A DNA stretch of 64,000 bases from Microbacterium sp. Leaf288 (GTDB taxonomy: Bacteria > Actinomycetota > Actinomycetes > Actinomycetales > Microbacteriaceae): NCBI RefSeq assembly GCF_001422925.1, contig NZ_LMNI01000010.1, positions 1,103,542 to 1,167,541 of the forward strand, in the 5' to 3' direction. The position numbers and the translations under genes were made by a program. The notes below the pieces were generated by a model, which saw only the letters and a list, made by a program, of their open reading frames with translations, was not told the DNA's origin and searched no databases. Position 1 is the stretch's first letter, and each line of letters opens with the position of its first letter. Positions 28,858 through 43,247 of the stretch are shown here, piece after piece.

Positions 28858-29648
28858 TAGAGCTCGCGGCTGGAGTGTCCGGTGAGTCCGGACACTTCGG
28901 CCGCGGCCTCTTTCAAGCGCGTGCCGCCGCGGACGAGCTCGAGCACCTGGGTCACCGCATCGGGGAACGCGACGCCGCGCGGAGGCGCTCCCTCCACGAC
29001 GATCACGAGCTCACCGCGGACGCCGCCCTCGGCCCACGCGGCGAGCTCGGCGAGCGTGCCGCGCGCGACCTCCTCGTGCAGCTTCGTCAGCTCACGGCAG
29101 ACCGCGCCGCGACGTTCGTCGCCGAATGCGGCCGCCATGTCGGCGAGCGTCGCCGCGACGCGCGACGGCGCCTCGAAGAAGACCATCGTGCGCGGCTCGG
29201 TGCTCAGCGCGCGCAACGCCGCCCCGCGCTCCCCCGCCTTGCGGGCCACGAAGCCCTCGAACGTGAAGCGGTCGGTGGGCAGCCCTGAGACGGCGAGCGC
29301 CGTCACGACCGCGCTCGGCCCGGGGATCGCCGTGACGTCGACGCCGGCCGCCGCGGCAGCCGCGACGAGCCCGTAGCCGGGGTCGCTCACCGTGGGCATG
29401 CCCGCATCGCTCAGCACGAGCACGTCCTGCTCGCGTGCGAGCTCCACGAGCTCGGGCGCCCGCTCCTTCTCGTTGTGATCGTGCAGCGCGATCAGCCGCG
29501 GGCGGTTCGCGATGCCGAGTGCGGCCAGCAGACGCTGAGTCGTGCGGGTGTCCTCCGCGGCGACGACGGTCGCCTCCTCGAGGGCCTCGACGAGCCGGCG
29601 GGACGCGTCCCCGAGGTTTCCGATCGGGGTCGCCGCGAGGATGATCAC
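28830..29648 (-). CDS. rsmI: 16S rRNA (cytidine1402-2'-O)-methyltransferase
   Basis: RsmI methylates the 2'-O of C1402 in the 30S decoding centre with SAM. The 272-residue product shows the tetrapyrrole-methylase fold: ATPIGNLGDAS at the N terminus, VAAEDTRTT, LSDAGMPTVSDPG, IPGPSAVVTAL, FEGFVARK, the FFEAPSRV motif and CRELTKLHEEV. The start is GTG 29648. It is divergent from the pmt gene over only 23 bases, an arrangement conserved in actinobacteria. Its 3' end overlaps the surface-protein gene by 28 bases. Its downstream neighbour in related genomes is metG, from which it is here separated by the whole galactan and adhesin region. Confidence 0.95.
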   Translation of the reverse strand: MIILAATPIGNLGDASRRLVEALEEATVVAAEDTRTTQRLLAALGIANRPRLIALHDHNEKERAPELVELAREQDVLVLSDAGMPTVSDPGYGLVAAAAAAGVDVTAIPGPSAVVTALAVSGLPTDRFTFEGFVARKAGERGAALRALSTEPRTMVFFEAPSRVAATLADMAAAFGDERRGAVCRELTKLHEEVARGTLAELAAWAEGGVRGELVIVVEGAPPRGVAFPDAVTQVLELVRGGTRLKEAAAEVSGLTGHSSRELYQAALSVRG

Positions 29649-29671
29649 CCCCTCAGCCTAAACTTGACCGG

Positions 29672-31255
29672 GTGACGGATGCCGCGCGGCTCGAGGCCGA
29701 CCAGCCCGCCGCGCCGCTGAACCCCCCGGCACGACCGAGCCTGTACGACCGCTTCGCCCGCCGGCTGAGCGAGGACGCGCGCGCTCGGCGACTGTATCGG
29801 TGGCTCGGTCCTGCGGTCGTGCTGGTGATCGCCGCGGTCCTGCGGCTGTGGAACCTCGCCGCGGCGCACGACCTCATGAACCAGTTCGACGAGACGTACT
29901 ACGTCAAGGACGCCTGGACCCTGCTCAACCTCGGGTACGAGGCATCCTGGCCCGCTGGCGCCAACGAGAGCTTCCTCTCGGGCGATGTGAACGTGTTCAC
30001 GCCCGATCCGTCGTTCGTCGTGCATCCGCCGCTCGGCAAGTGGATCATCGCGCTCGGTATGGCGGTGCTCGGCCCCGACTCGGGCTGGGGCTGGCGCATC
30101 ACGACGGCGCTCCTCGGCATCGCGTCGGTGCTGCTGCTCATGCTCATCGCGAAGCGCCTCACCCGCTCGACCACGTTCGCCGTCGTGGCGGGGCTCCTCA
30201 TGGCGGTCGACGGCCTCGCCGTCTCGATGAGCCGCATCGCACTGCTCGACACGTCACTGATGTTCTTCGTGCTGCTCGCCGTCCTGTTCGTGCTGCGCGA
30301 CCGCGAGCGCACGATGACGCGCATCGCCCAGACGGTCGCGGCGCGCTACGACGGTGACACGCCGCCCTCCTGGGGACCCGTCCTGTGGAACCGGCCCTGG
30401 ATCATCGCCGCAGGCGCCGCGCTCGGGGCGGCCAGCGCGGTGAAGTGGTCGGGCGCGTGGGTGCTCGCCGGCCTCGGGGTCTACCTGGTCGTCACGGACG
30501 CGCTGGCCCGACGCCGCGCGGGCGTGCTGTTCTGGCCGACGGATGCGGTGCGCCAGGGTCTCGCGACGTTCGTGCTGTTCGTCCCGGTGGCTCTCGTCGT
30601 CTACGTCGCGTCGTGGTCGGGATGGCTGTTCAGCTCGGGGGGCTACGACCGCCAGGCGGGGAGCAACCCCCTCCAGAGCCTCTGGATCTATCACGTCGCG
30701 ATGTACAAGTCGACCGCCGGCATCACGTCGGGGCACTCCTACGCGAGCCCCGCATGGCAGTGGCCGCTGCTGTGGCGTCCCACCGGCGTGTACTACCACC
30801 ACGATGCGCTGGGCGTGAACGGCTGCACCGCGCCGAGCGGCTGCGTGGACGTGATCTCCACGATGCCCAACCCGCTGATCTGGTACGCCGGGGTAGCCGC
30901 CGTGCTGTACCTCGCGTACCGATTCGTGGTGGCGCGCGACTGGCGCTACGCCCTCGTGCTCACCGGTGTGGCCGTCACCTATGTGCCGTGGCTGTTCCTG
31001 CCCGAGCGCACGATCTTCCAGTTCTACACGGTGCTGGTCCTGCCGTTCATGCTGCTCGCGCTCACGTTCGCCCTCAAGGACATCGCCGGTCCTCCCTCGG
31101 CGGACTCCTACCGCCGGCTCACGGGTCAGCGCCTCGTGCTGGTCTTCCTCGTCGTCGCGCTCGCGCTGTCGGCGTTCTGGTACCCGATCATCTCCGCGAT
31201 GACCGTGCCCTACGACTTCTGGCACCTGCACATGTGGATCACCAGCTGGGTGTGA
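29672..31255 (+). CDS. pmt: Polyprenol-phosphate-mannose-protein O-mannosyltransferase (PMT, GT39)
   Basis: This 527-residue inner-membrane enzyme transfers mannose from polyprenyl-phosphate-mannose to Ser/Thr of exported proteins. It has about ten hydrophobic segments and the catalytic acidic pair in the first extracytoplasmic loop (FDETYYVKDA), then the HPPLGKW motif, MSRIALLDTSLMFF, and a large loop with SYASPAWQWPLLWRP and VYYHHD typical of bacterial PMT, ending WYPIISAM. The start is GTG 29672. It is a single gene divergent from rsmI and convergent on the DUF255 gene (7 bases between stops). The nearby LPPTG protein and GH53 enzyme, both secreted and Thr-rich, are candidate substrates, but that is inference. 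Confidence 0.93.
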   Translation: MTDAARLEADQPAAPLNPPARPSLYDRFARRLSEDARARRLYRWLGPAVVLVIAAVLRLWNLAAAHDLMNQFDETYYVKDAWTLLNLGYEASWPAGANESFLSGDVNVFTPDPSFVVHPPLGKWIIALGMAVLGPDSGWGWRITTALLGIASVLLLMLIAKRLTRSTTFAVVAGLLMAVDGLAVSMSRIALLDTSLMFFVLLAVLFVLRDRERTMTRIAQTVAARYDGDTPPSWGPVLWNRPWIIAAGAALGAASAVKWSGAWVLAGLGVYLVVTDALARRRAGVLFWPTDAVRQGLATFVLFVPVALVVYVASWSGWLFSSGGYDRQAGSNPLQSLWIYHVAMYKSTAGITSGHSYASPAWQWPLLWRPTGVYYHHDALGVNGCTAPSGCVDVISTMPNPLIWYAGVAAVLYLAYRFVVARDWRYALVLTGVAVTYVPWLFLPERTIFQFYTVLVLPFMLLALTFALKDIAGPPSADSYRRLTGQRLVLVFLVVALALSAFWYPIISAMTVPYDFWHLHMWITSWV

Positions 31256-31262
31256 GCCGCGC

Positions 31263-33113
31263 TCAGGCCTGCAGGTCGGCGACCTCGGTCACCGGCAGCC
31301 GGCACGCGAAGTCCCGGCAGTCGTACGCGGTCGGGTGTCCGTCGCGCCGCGCCTTCTCGGCGAACAGCTCGAATCCCGCTTCAGCCCACGAGAGCGACTG
31401 CTCCGGCGACACGATGGACACGACATCGACACGGATGCTGCGTGCCGCCGTCGCGAGCGCGGCTCGGGCATCGTCCGTGACGACGACGACCTGCCGGGGC
31501 GGCTCGGCGAGGCCGGCGGCGACCCGCAGGAGCGCGCCGTACGCGAGCGGCTGGGCGAGGGCTGCGGGCGCGTGGGCTGCGACGAGCAGCTCGGCGATCG
31601 ACCGATAGCGGTCTCCGGCGCCCAGCACCCAGAGCGCCGCGGCGGCCGCCGCGACAGACGCGGCCCCGGACGGCTCATCGGCGTCGGAGGCGGTGTCCGG
31701 CGCACCGATCCCCTGCCGGGACAGCACCGGATCTCCCCCGCCGGGGACGGCGACGCGGTGTTCCTCGTGGACGCATGCGTCGATCAGCTCCCGCGCCCGC
31801 ACGGCGTAGGCGACCTCCCCCGTGGCGACGGCGAGGGAGATGAGCCCCGTGGCGAGCTGGCCGTGGTCGGCGAGCGTCGCGTACGCGCGCGACGGCACCT
31901 CGTCGAGGGATGCGCGCAGCAGCCGGCCGTCCGGGGTGACGTTCACCTCGAGGACGGCGTCCGCCGCCCAGCGCGCCGACTCGATCCACGACGGCTCGTC
32001 CAGCCGTGCGCCGGCGCGCGCGAGCGCTCCGATCGCGAGGCCGTTCCAGCCGCTCACCACCTTGCCGTCGACGGCCGGGGGCTCGAGACCGGCCCGGGCC
32101 GCGGCATCCCGTCCGTAATAGCCGCCCTCGCTGCGGGCACCGTCGATCCAGGACTCCGAGTCCTGCGCGGCGCCGAAGCCGCCGCCCGGCTGCTGCAGCA
32201 CGTCGCGCAGGAACCCGGCGATGCCGCGAGCGACGTCGTCGCGGGGCACAACCGCGTCCATCGCGACGTCGAGCAGCTGAGCGTTGTCGGTCAGCATCCG
32301 CTCGTAGTGCGGCACCGTCCAGTCGGGCCGGGTCGCGTAGCGGAAGAAACCCCCCTCGACCGCATCGCGCAGCGGCGAGGCTGCCATCGCGCCGAGGGCA
32401 CGGTCGGCGACGGCGGATGCCTCGGGGGCGTGCTCGCGGATGATCCGTGCCTGCAGGAAGCGGAGCGCCGTGGCGACGGGGAACTTCGGGGCGCCGGCGG
32501 CGGGATCGCCGAACCCGCCGTGCCGCGGATCCTCCCGACCCGCGAGGGCGCGTGCGGCGCCGATCAGGTCCTCGGCGGACGGCGTCGTCGCTTCCGGGGC
32601 GGGCGTGGAGTCGCGGACCTCCGCGAGAGCACCGGCGACGGCATCCGCCGTCTCGTCGATCTGCTCGCGCCGCTCGGTCCACGCCTCGTGCACCGCGGCG
32701 AGAACCTGCCGGAACGCCGGCATGCCGGCGCGCGGCTGCGGCGGGAAGTAGGTGCCGGCGTAGAACGGCCGCCCCTCGGGCGTCGCGAACACGGTCAGCG
32801 GCCAGCCGAGGCTCGGCGAGAACGCGGAGGCTGCGGCCATGTAGGCGGCGTCGACCTCGGGGTGCTCCTCGCGGTCGACCTTGATCGACACGAAGCCGGC
32901 GTCGAGCTCGGCGGCGGTCGTCTCGTCCTCGAACGACTCCCGGGCCATCACATGGCACCAATGGCACGTCGAGTAGCCGATCGACACCATGACCGGCACG
33001 TCCCGGCGTCGTGCCTCGGCGAACGCCTCCTCGCCCCACGGAAACCACGCGACCGGATTGCCCGCGTGGGCTCTCAGGTACGGGCTCGTCGCTTCCGCGA
33101 GGCGAGGGTTCAC
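31263..33113 (-). CDS. DUF255 / YyaL-like protein with N-terminal thioredoxin-like domain
   Basis: This is a 616-residue cytosolic member of the YyaL/SPATA20 family. The N-terminal 160 residues form a thioredoxin-like domain with the conserved start [28 protein letters not shown] and the CHWCHVM redox motif. The rest is a six-hairpin (alpha/alpha)6 glycosidase-like barrel with [21 protein letters not shown] and [18 protein letters not shown], resembling GlcNAc 2-epimerases and unsaturated glucuronyl hydrolases. The start is GTG 33113 with GGGAG upstream. The C terminus is about 50 residues shorter than the commonest bacterial form. Biochemical function of the family is unknown. The following gene (upstream, 25 bases away) is an aldo/keto reductase on the same strand, so the two are probably co-transcribed. 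Confidence 0.85.
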   Translation of the reverse strand: MNPRLAEATSPYLRAHAGNPVAWFPWGEEAFAEARRRDVPVMVSIGYSTCHWCHVMARESFEDETTAAELDAGFVSIKVDREEHPEVDAAYMAAASAFSPSLGWPLTVFATPEGRPFYAGTYFPPQPRAGMPAFRQVLAAVHEAWTERREQIDETADAVAGALAEVRDSTPAPEATTPSAEDLIGAARALAGREDPRHGGFGDPAAGAPKFPVATALRFLQARIIREHAPEASAVADRALGAMAASPLRDAVEGGFFRYATRPDWTVPHYERMLTDNAQLLDVAMDAVVPRDDVARGIAGFLRDVLQQPGGGFGAAQDSESWIDGARSEGGYYGRDAAARAGLEPPAVDGKVVSGWNGLAIGALARAGARLDEPSWIESARWAADAVLEVNVTPDGRLLRASLDEVPSRAYATLADHGQLATGLISLAVATGEVAYAVRARELIDACVHEEHRVAVPGGGDPVLSRQGIGAPDTASDADEPSGAASVAAAAAALWVLGAGDRYRSIAELLVAAHAPAALAQPLAYGALLRVAAGLAEPPRQVVVVTDDARAALATAARSIRVDVVSIVSPEQSLSWAEAGFELFAEKARRDGHPTAYDCRDFACRLPVTEVADLQA

Positions 33114-33138
33114 GGCATCCGCTCCCGCTCGCGAGCGG

Positions 33139-37999
<4,861 letters not shown>

Positions 38000-38028
38000 C
38001 CGTCTCGACGACAGGAGTTGCCCCCGTC

Positions 38029-38970
38029 ATGACCACTGCGATCGCGTACACCGAGTTCGGGGGCCCTGAGGTCCTGCATGAGATCTCTGTTCCCGAGCCG
38101 GTGCCCGCAGCCGGGCAGCTCGCGATCCGCGTGACGGCCGCCGGCGTCAACCCGATCGACGGCAAACTCCGCTCCGGTCGTCGGCCGTCGGGCGAGATCA
38201 CTGCGCCACGTCGCGTCGGCGGCGACGGCGCGGGTGTGGTGACCGGCGTCGGCGAAGGGGTCGACGGGTTCCGCGTCGGCGATCCGGTGGTGTTCGCCGG
38301 GGCGTCGGGAGCGTACGCGACGGACGTCGCGGTGACCGCCGCCCACGTCTTCCCCCGCCCCCCGCAGGTGAGTGCGGCCGAAGGCGCTGCGCTCGGCATC
38401 CCGATCGGCACGGCGTACCAGGCGCTCCGCTCGCTCGCGGTCGGCAGCGCAGACACCGTGCTCGTGCACGGCGGCTCGGGCGCGGTCGGCCAGGCGCTCA
38501 TCCAGTTCGCCGTGCTGTGGGGAGCGACCGTCGTCGCCACCTCGTCCGAAGGCCGATTCGACCGCGTCCGCGAGCTCGGCGCCCTCCCGGTCGCATACGG
38601 CGAGGGGCTCGCCGACCGCGTGCGTGCAGGCGCTCCGCAGGGCGTGACCGTCGCGATCGACGCCGCCGGCACCGACGAGGCCCTTCACACCTCCCTGGAG
38701 CTCGTCGCCGACCGGCAGCGGATCGCGACGCTCGTACGAGGACGGGATGCCGCGGGCCTCGGCATCCGCGCCTTCTCGGGCGGCTCGCCCGCACCGCTCA
38801 CCGCGCAGCAGCAGGTCTGGCGCACCGAGGCGGTGCCCGTCGCGCTCGCGCTCATGGCCGCTCGACGGTTCTCGGTCGAACTCGGTCCGTCCTTCGCGCT
38901 GGCCGACGCCGCCGAGGCGCATCGCGCGATCGAATCCGGCGTCGCCGGCAAGATCACGCTCGTGCCGTGA
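38029..38970 (+). CDS. NADPH-dependent quinone oxidoreductase-like MDR protein
   Basis: This is a 313-residue zinc-independent medium-chain dehydrogenase/reductase of the quinone-oxidoreductase group. The N-terminal GroES-like domain begins MTTAIAYTEFGGPEVL, and the nucleotide-binding motif is HGGSGAVGQALIQFA, followed by ATSSEGRFDRVRELGA. The catalytic zinc Cys and the structural zinc cysteines of alcohol dehydrogenases are absent. The ATG at 38029 has an ACAGGAG site upstream. It follows hrpA by 29 bases, probably by read-through, with no evident link. It converges on the sulfurtransferase gene (27 bases apart). The electron acceptor is unknown. Confidence 0.9.
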   Translation: MTTAIAYTEFGGPEVLHEISVPEPVPAAGQLAIRVTAAGVNPIDGKLRSGRRPSGEITAPRRVGGDGAGVVTGVGEGVDGFRVGDPVVFAGASGAYATDVAVTAAHVFPRPPQVSAAEGAALGIPIGTAYQALRSLAVGSADTVLVHGGSGAVGQALIQFAVLWGATVVATSSEGRFDRVRELGALPVAYGEGLADRVRAGAPQGVTVAIDAAGTDEALHTSLELVADRQRIATLVRGRDAAGLGIRAFSGGSPAPLTAQQQVWRTEAVPVALALMAARRFSVELGPSFALADAAEAHRAIESGVAGKITLVP

Positions 38971-38997
38971 TCCCGGCGAGGCCGGCCACCGCACCGG

Positions 38998-39849
38998 TCA
39001 CACGGTGCCGGTGACCTCCGCGGGCGCCGCGCCGGTCGCGACCGGGCGTCCCGGAGTGTTCGACCACTGGCTCCACGAGCCCGGGTAGATCCCCAGCTCG
39101 AGCCCGCCGAGCTCGGCGGCGAACACCGCCTGCGCGGCGGTGACGCCCGACCCGCAGTACGCCGCCGCGGTCACGCCGTCGCCGGCGCCCACCGCGGCGA
39201 AGAGTGCACGCAGGGTCGCAGCATCCCGGAATCGCTCACCGTCCATGTAAGCGCCGGTCGGGAGGTTCACGGCGCCGGGGATGTGGCCCGCGATCGGGTC
39301 GATCGGCTCGACCTCGCCGCGGTAGCGCTCGGCGGCGCGCACGTCGATGAGGACGCCCGAGAAGGCGAGCGCGGCGGCACCGTCGATAGACAGCACCGGC
39401 TCGGCGATCGGCGCGAGCGAGACCGCGCCCGGCTCGGGCGTGACGGGTCCGGACTCCAGCGGCAGGCCGGCCGCGGCCCAGGCGCCGAGACCGCCGTCGA
39501 GGAGGCGGACGTCCGCGATGCCGGAGCGCGTCAGCAGCCACCATGCGCGCGATGCGCCCAGCGCGCGATCGTCGTCGTACACCACCACCGTGTCGCCGTC
39601 GTCGATGCCCCAGCGGCGCGCAGCCGCCTGCAGCGCTTCATGGGGAGGAAGCGGATGCCTCCCCTCGTGGGGACGGCCGTGCTGCGAGAGCTCCGTCTCC
39701 ATGTCGACGTACACGGCGCCGGGCACGTGAGCTTCGAGGTGCTCGGCACTGCCGTCGGGGCGGTCGAGCCGGTAGCGCACATCGAGCACGCGCACGGCGG
39801 AGGACCGGAGGAGATCGTCGAGTTCTGCGGGGGTGATCAGCTGCGCCAC
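38998..39849 (-). CDS. Two-domain sulfurtransferase (thiosulfate or 3-mercaptopyruvate, SseA-like)
   Basis: This is a 283-residue tandem-rhodanese protein. The inactive N-terminal rhodanese domain contains VLDVRYRL and HVPGAVYVDM. The C-terminal domain has LIDVRAAERYRGE, GHIPGAVNLP and the active loop YCGSGVTA with the sulfur-carrying Cys. The loop CGSGVTA is the type of mercaptopyruvate sulfurtransferases and actinobacterial rhodaneses. The start is GTG 39849; the frame upstream lacks homology. It is divergent from metY over 115 bases, suggesting a shared sulfur-metabolism theme. Substrate choice between thiosulfate and 3-mercaptopyruvate cannot be settled by eye. Confidence 0.9.
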   Translation of the reverse strand: MAQLITPAELDDLLRSSAVRVLDVRYRLDRPDGSAEHLEAHVPGAVYVDMETELSQHGRPHEGRHPLPPHEALQAAARRWGIDDGDTVVVYDDDRALGASRAWWLLTRSGIADVRLLDGGLGAWAAAGLPLESGPVTPEPGAVSLAPIAEPVLSIDGAAALAFSGVLIDVRAAERYRGEVEPIDPIAGHIPGAVNLPTGAYMDGERFRDAATLRALFAAVGAGDGVTAAAYCGSGVTAAQAVFAAELGGLELGIYPGSWSQWSNTPGRPVATGAAPAEVTGTV

Positions 39850-39964
39850 CCGACCATTCTCGCGTGCCCGCGCGCTACCGCTCCTCGAGCGGCGCCGGGC
39901 CGGGCGCGCAACAGTTCGACACACGAAACGCCGCCCCGGGCACCGCGGCTCGACAATGGTCTGC

Positions 39965-41335
39965 ATGCCTGAACAGACTCGTCCTGCCGCCCCTCGCTCG
40001 TTCGCGACGGCGCAGGTGCAGGCCGGGTTCGACTCCGGCATCGCGGAGAACACCGCCGTCCCCTCGATCCACCAGTCCAACGGCTTCGAGTTCCGCTCGC
40101 TCGCCGAAGCACGCGACCTCTTCGCGCTGCGCAAGGACGGCAACATCTACAGCCGTGCGGCGAACCCGACCGTTCTCGTGTTCGAGCGTCGCGTCGCCGA
40201 GCTCGAAGGCGGCATCTCCGCGGCCGGTGTCGCATCGGGGCAGGCCGCCGTCGCCGTGGCACTCCTGGCGCTCGCCAAGCAGGGCGAGCACATCGTCGCC
40301 GCCCGTCAGCTCTACGGCGGCACCATCGACCTGCTCCAGGACACCTTCGCCGACTGGGGCATCGAGGTGAGCTTCGTCGATCAGGACGACCTCGACGCGT
40401 GGCGCGCCGCCGTTCGGCCGACCACCCGCGCGCTGTTCGCCGAGTCGATCTCGAACCCCATCGCGCAGGTGCTGGACCTCGGTGCGGTCGCCGCCGTCGC
40501 CAAGGAGGCCGGCGTGCCCCTGGTGATCGACAACACCGTCGCGACGCCGTACCTGCAGCGCGCGAAGGACTTCGGCGCCGACATCGTGGTGCACTCCGCC
40601 ACGAAGTTCCTCGGTGGCCACGGCACCTCTCTCGGCGGCGTCGTCGTCGACCTCGGCACCTTCGACTTCACGGCGGAGCCCGAGCGCTGGCCGCAGCTGA
40701 CCCAGACCTACCCGCGCGTCCCGGACGGCAGCCTCATCGAGCGCTTCGGCGAGACCGGGTCGGCGTACATCGCGCTGGTCAAGACCAAGTACGTGCACGA
40801 CCTGGGTCCGTCCCTGTCGGCATTCAACGCCTTCCAGCTGCTCCAGGGCCTGGAGACCCTCGACCTGCGCATGCAGCGCCACACCGCGAGCGCCCTCGCG
40901 GTCGCCCGCTTCCTCGAGACCCACCCCGCCGTGTCGCGCGTGCACCACCCCGGGCTCGAGTCGAGCCCGTGGCGCGCGCAGGCCGAGGCGTACCTCCCCG
41001 ACGGCGTGAGCTCGGTGTTCGCGTTCGACCTGCCCGCCACCGGCGACGCCGAGGCGGACTTCCGCCTCGTCGAGGCGTTCATCTCGCGCCTGCAGGTGAT
41101 CCGCCTCGTGGCGAACATCGGCGACGCGCGCAGCCTCGTCGCGCACCCTTCGTCGATGACGCACAGCCACATGTCGCCGACGCAGCTCGCCGAGGCGCAC
41201 ATCGGCCCGACCACGGTGCGGCTGTCGATCGGCCTCGAGGACGCCCGCGACATCGTCGACGACCTCGCCCGCGCTCTCGACCAGATCCTGGTGGCCGAGA
41301 GCGGCGTCGAGCTTGCGGAGAGCGTCGCCCGCTAG
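39965..41335 (+). CDS. metY: O-acetylhomoserine sulfhydrylase (MetY-type)
   Basis: This is a 456-residue PLP enzyme of the Cys/Met metabolism family that makes homocysteine from O-acetylhomoserine and sulfide. Evidence: [22 protein letters not shown] near the N terminus, the [10 protein letters not shown] and [14 protein letters not shown] segments, the PLP-lysine motif [12 protein letters not shown], and the MetY-typical region [29 protein letters not shown]. The C terminus has [14 protein letters not shown]. It is slightly longer than usual. ATG 39965 is used; ATG 39956 lies three codons upstream in frame and could serve instead. Divergent from a sulfurtransferase gene. I saw no SAM riboswitch in the short leader. 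Confidence 0.88.
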   Translation: MPEQTRPAAPRSFATAQVQAGFDSGIAENTAVPSIHQSNGFEFRSLAEARDLFALRKDGNIYSRAANPTVLVFERRVAELEGGISAAGVASGQAAVAVALLALAKQGEHIVAARQLYGGTIDLLQDTFADWGIEVSFVDQDDLDAWRAAVRPTTRALFAESISNPIAQVLDLGAVAAVAKEAGVPLVIDNTVATPYLQRAKDFGADIVVHSATKFLGGHGTSLGGVVVDLGTFDFTAEPERWPQLTQTYPRVPDGSLIERFGETGSAYIALVKTKYVHDLGPSLSAFNAFQLLQGLETLDLRMQRHTASALAVARFLETHPAVSRVHHPGLESSPWRAQAEAYLPDGVSSVFAFDLPATGDAEADFRLVEAFISRLQVIRLVANIGDARSLVAHPSSMTHSHMSPTQLAEAHIGPTTVRLSIGLEDARDIVDDLARALDQILVAESGVELAESVAR

Positions 41336-41376
41336 TCGCCCGCGCACGGGGGGCATCGCGCCGATAGCCTCGTTCC

Positions 41377-42369
41377 ATGACTTCGCCCTCTTCCCCCCGC
41401 TGGGGGATCCTCGGACCGGGCGGCATCGCCCGTGCGTTCACCAGCGACCTGCGCACCGCCGGACTCGACGTCGCTGCGGTGGGGTCGCGGCGCCGCGAGA
41501 CCGCCGAGGCGTTCGCCGCCGACTTCGGCATCCCGCACGCCCACGGCTCGTACGAGGAGCTGGTCGCCGACCCCGACGTCGACATCGTGTACATCGCGAC
41601 GCCGCATCCGATGCACGCGGCGAACGCCCTCCTCGCCCTCGAGGCGGGCAAGCACGTGCTGGTCGAGAAGCCGTTCACTCTCAACGCGGCGGAGGCCCTG
41701 GCGGTGCGCGACGCGGCAGCGCAACGCGGTCTCCTCGCGATGGAGGCGATGTGGACGCGGTACCTGCCGCACATGGTCCGCATCCGCGAACTCGTGGAGT
41801 CGGGCGCCCTGGGCGAGATCCGTGCCGTCACCGCCGACCACACGCAGCTGCTTCCCTCCGACCCGGCGCACCGCATCAACGCGCTGGAACTCGGCGGCGG
41901 TGCCCTGCTCGACCTCGGGATCTACCCGGTCTCGTTCGCGTGGGACATCCTCGGCGCGCCGCTGTCGATCGCGGCCGCCGCACGCATCGGCGATGCCGGT
42001 TCCGACACCGAGGTCGCGACGATCATGACGCACGCGTCCGGTGCGCTGTCGACCTCGATCTCCGCATCCCGCGGCGCCGGCCCCAACACCGCGACCATCA
42101 TCGGCACCGAGGCCCGCATCGACATCGACAGCGTCTGGTACTCGGCCACCTCGTTCCGCCTCGTCAGCCCCGACGGGACGGTGATCGAGGAATTCCGCTC
42201 CGACATCGACGGCCGCGGCATGCAGTTCCAGGCGCTCGCGGCCGAGCGGTACCTCGCTGAGGGCCGCACCGACTCCGACGTGCTGCCGATCGACGAGACC
42301 GTCGCGATCATGGCGACGCTCGACGAGATCCGCGACCTCGTCGGCGTCCACTATCCCGGTGAGGAGTGA
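41377..42369 (+). CDS. Gfo/Idh/MocA-family NAD(P)-dependent oxidoreductase
   Basis: This is a 330-residue sugar or polyol oxidoreductase. The N-terminal Rossmann domain starts WGILGPGGIARAF, with IVYIATPHPMHAANALLALEAGKHVLVEKPF containing the conserved EKP motif. The C-terminal alpha/beta domain has the LLDLGIYPVSFAWDILG motif with the catalytic-position D-x-G-x-Y. The start ATG 41377 lies 41 bases after the metY stop, so read-through from metY is possible. The NYN gene starts one base after its stop. Similar proteins act as glucose-fructose, dihydrodiol or xylose dehydrogenases; the substrate here is not evident. Confidence 0.9.
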   Translation: MTSPSSPRWGILGPGGIARAFTSDLRTAGLDVAAVGSRRRETAEAFAADFGIPHAHGSYEELVADPDVDIVYIATPHPMHAANALLALEAGKHVLVEKPFTLNAAEALAVRDAAAQRGLLAMEAMWTRYLPHMVRIRELVESGALGEIRAVTADHTQLLPSDPAHRINALELGGGALLDLGIYPVSFAWDILGAPLSIAAAARIGDAGSDTEVATIMTHASGALSTSISASRGAGPNTATIIGTEARIDIDSVWYSATSFRLVSPDGTVIEEFRSDIDGRGMQFQALAAERYLAEGRTDSDVLPIDETVAIMATLDEIRDLVGVHYPGEE

Positions 42370-42370
42370 C

Positions 42371-43246
42371 ATGCCCGATCTGCTGAGCCCCCGCGTGGCG
42401 GTGTACCTGGACTTCGACAACATCGTGATGTCCTGGTACGACCGTGTGCACGGCAAGAACTCCTACTCGCGCGACCGTCAGAAGATCGCGACGGATGCCT
42501 CGGACCCCGAGATCGCCGAGCGCCTCGCCGCCGCGACGATCGACGTCGGCGCCATCATCGACTACGCGACGTCGTTCGGCACCCTGGTGCTCACCCGGGC
42601 GTACGCGGACTGGTCGGCGCCCGTCAACGCGGAGTACCGGTCGCAGCTCGTGGCGCGCGCCGTCGACCTGGTGCAGCTCTTCCCCGCGGCCGCATACGCG
42701 AAGAACGGCGCCGACATCCGCCTCGCCGTGGACACCGTCGAGGACATGTTCCGCCTCCCCGACCTCACGCACGTGGTCATCGTCGCCGGCGACTCCGACT
42801 ACGTGCCGCTCGCCCAGCGCTGCCGGCGCCTCGGCCGCTTCGTCGTGGGGGTGGGCGTCGCGGGATCGACCGCGAAGTCCCTCGCCGCGGCGTGCGACCA
42901 GTTCGACTCGTACGACGCGCTCCCGGGTGTGGCGGCTCCGCCGACGGGGAAGAAGGATGCCGCGCCGCAGCGCGCGTCCGGCAGCCGGCGCTCGAGGAAG
43001 GCCGCCGTCGACCCGACCGAGTCGCTCCTCGAACGCGCGCTGCGCCTCGAGAGCGACAAGGAGGGCGTGGAGTGGCAGCACGCCTCGGCGGTGAAGAGCC
43101 TCATCAAGCGGCTCGACCCGTCGTTCAGTGAGAAGGCCCTGGGGCACAAGAGCTTCTCGGAGTTCGTGAAAGCCCACCCCGGCGTCGCCGAGGTCGACGA
43201 GTCCGGAAACATCGTCCTGATCCGCCTCGCCGCCGACCGGCGCTGA
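42371..43246 (+). CDS. NYN-domain (PIN-like) nuclease with C-terminal OST-HTH/LOTUS domain
   Basis: This 291-residue cytosolic protein starts with a NYN PIN-like domain (about 10-175): VAVYLDFDNIVMSWYD carries the first acidic pair, GADIRLAVDTVEDMF the second, and VIVAGDSDYVPLAQRCRR the third, the pattern of metal-dependent RNases. A basic linker (about 195-215, RRSRKAA) leads to a C-terminal OST-HTH/LOTUS-type winged helix (about 220-288) ending FSEFVKAHPGVAEVDESGNI, a fold that binds RNA or G-quadruplexes. ATG 42371 follows GGTGAGGAG. It is co-transcribed with the oxidoreductase gene (one base gap). The biological role of bacterial NYN-LOTUS proteins is unknown. Confidence 0.88.
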   Translation: MPDLLSPRVAVYLDFDNIVMSWYDRVHGKNSYSRDRQKIATDASDPEIAERLAAATIDVGAIIDYATSFGTLVLTRAYADWSAPVNAEYRSQLVARAVDLVQLFPAAAYAKNGADIRLAVDTVEDMFRLPDLTHVVIVAGDSDYVPLAQRCRRLGRFVVGVGVAGSTAKSLAAACDQFDSYDALPGVAAPPTGKKDAAPQRASGSRRSRKAAVDPTESLLERALRLESDKEGVEWQHASAVKSLIKRLDPSFSEKALGHKSFSEFVKAHPGVAEVDESGNIVLIRLAADRR

Positions 43247-43247
43247 G

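Noticed and set aside
39850..39964. SAM riboswitch upstream of metY
   Set aside because: No conserved SAM-I or SAM-II stem pattern is visible; only a short CCGCT-AGCGG hairpin.
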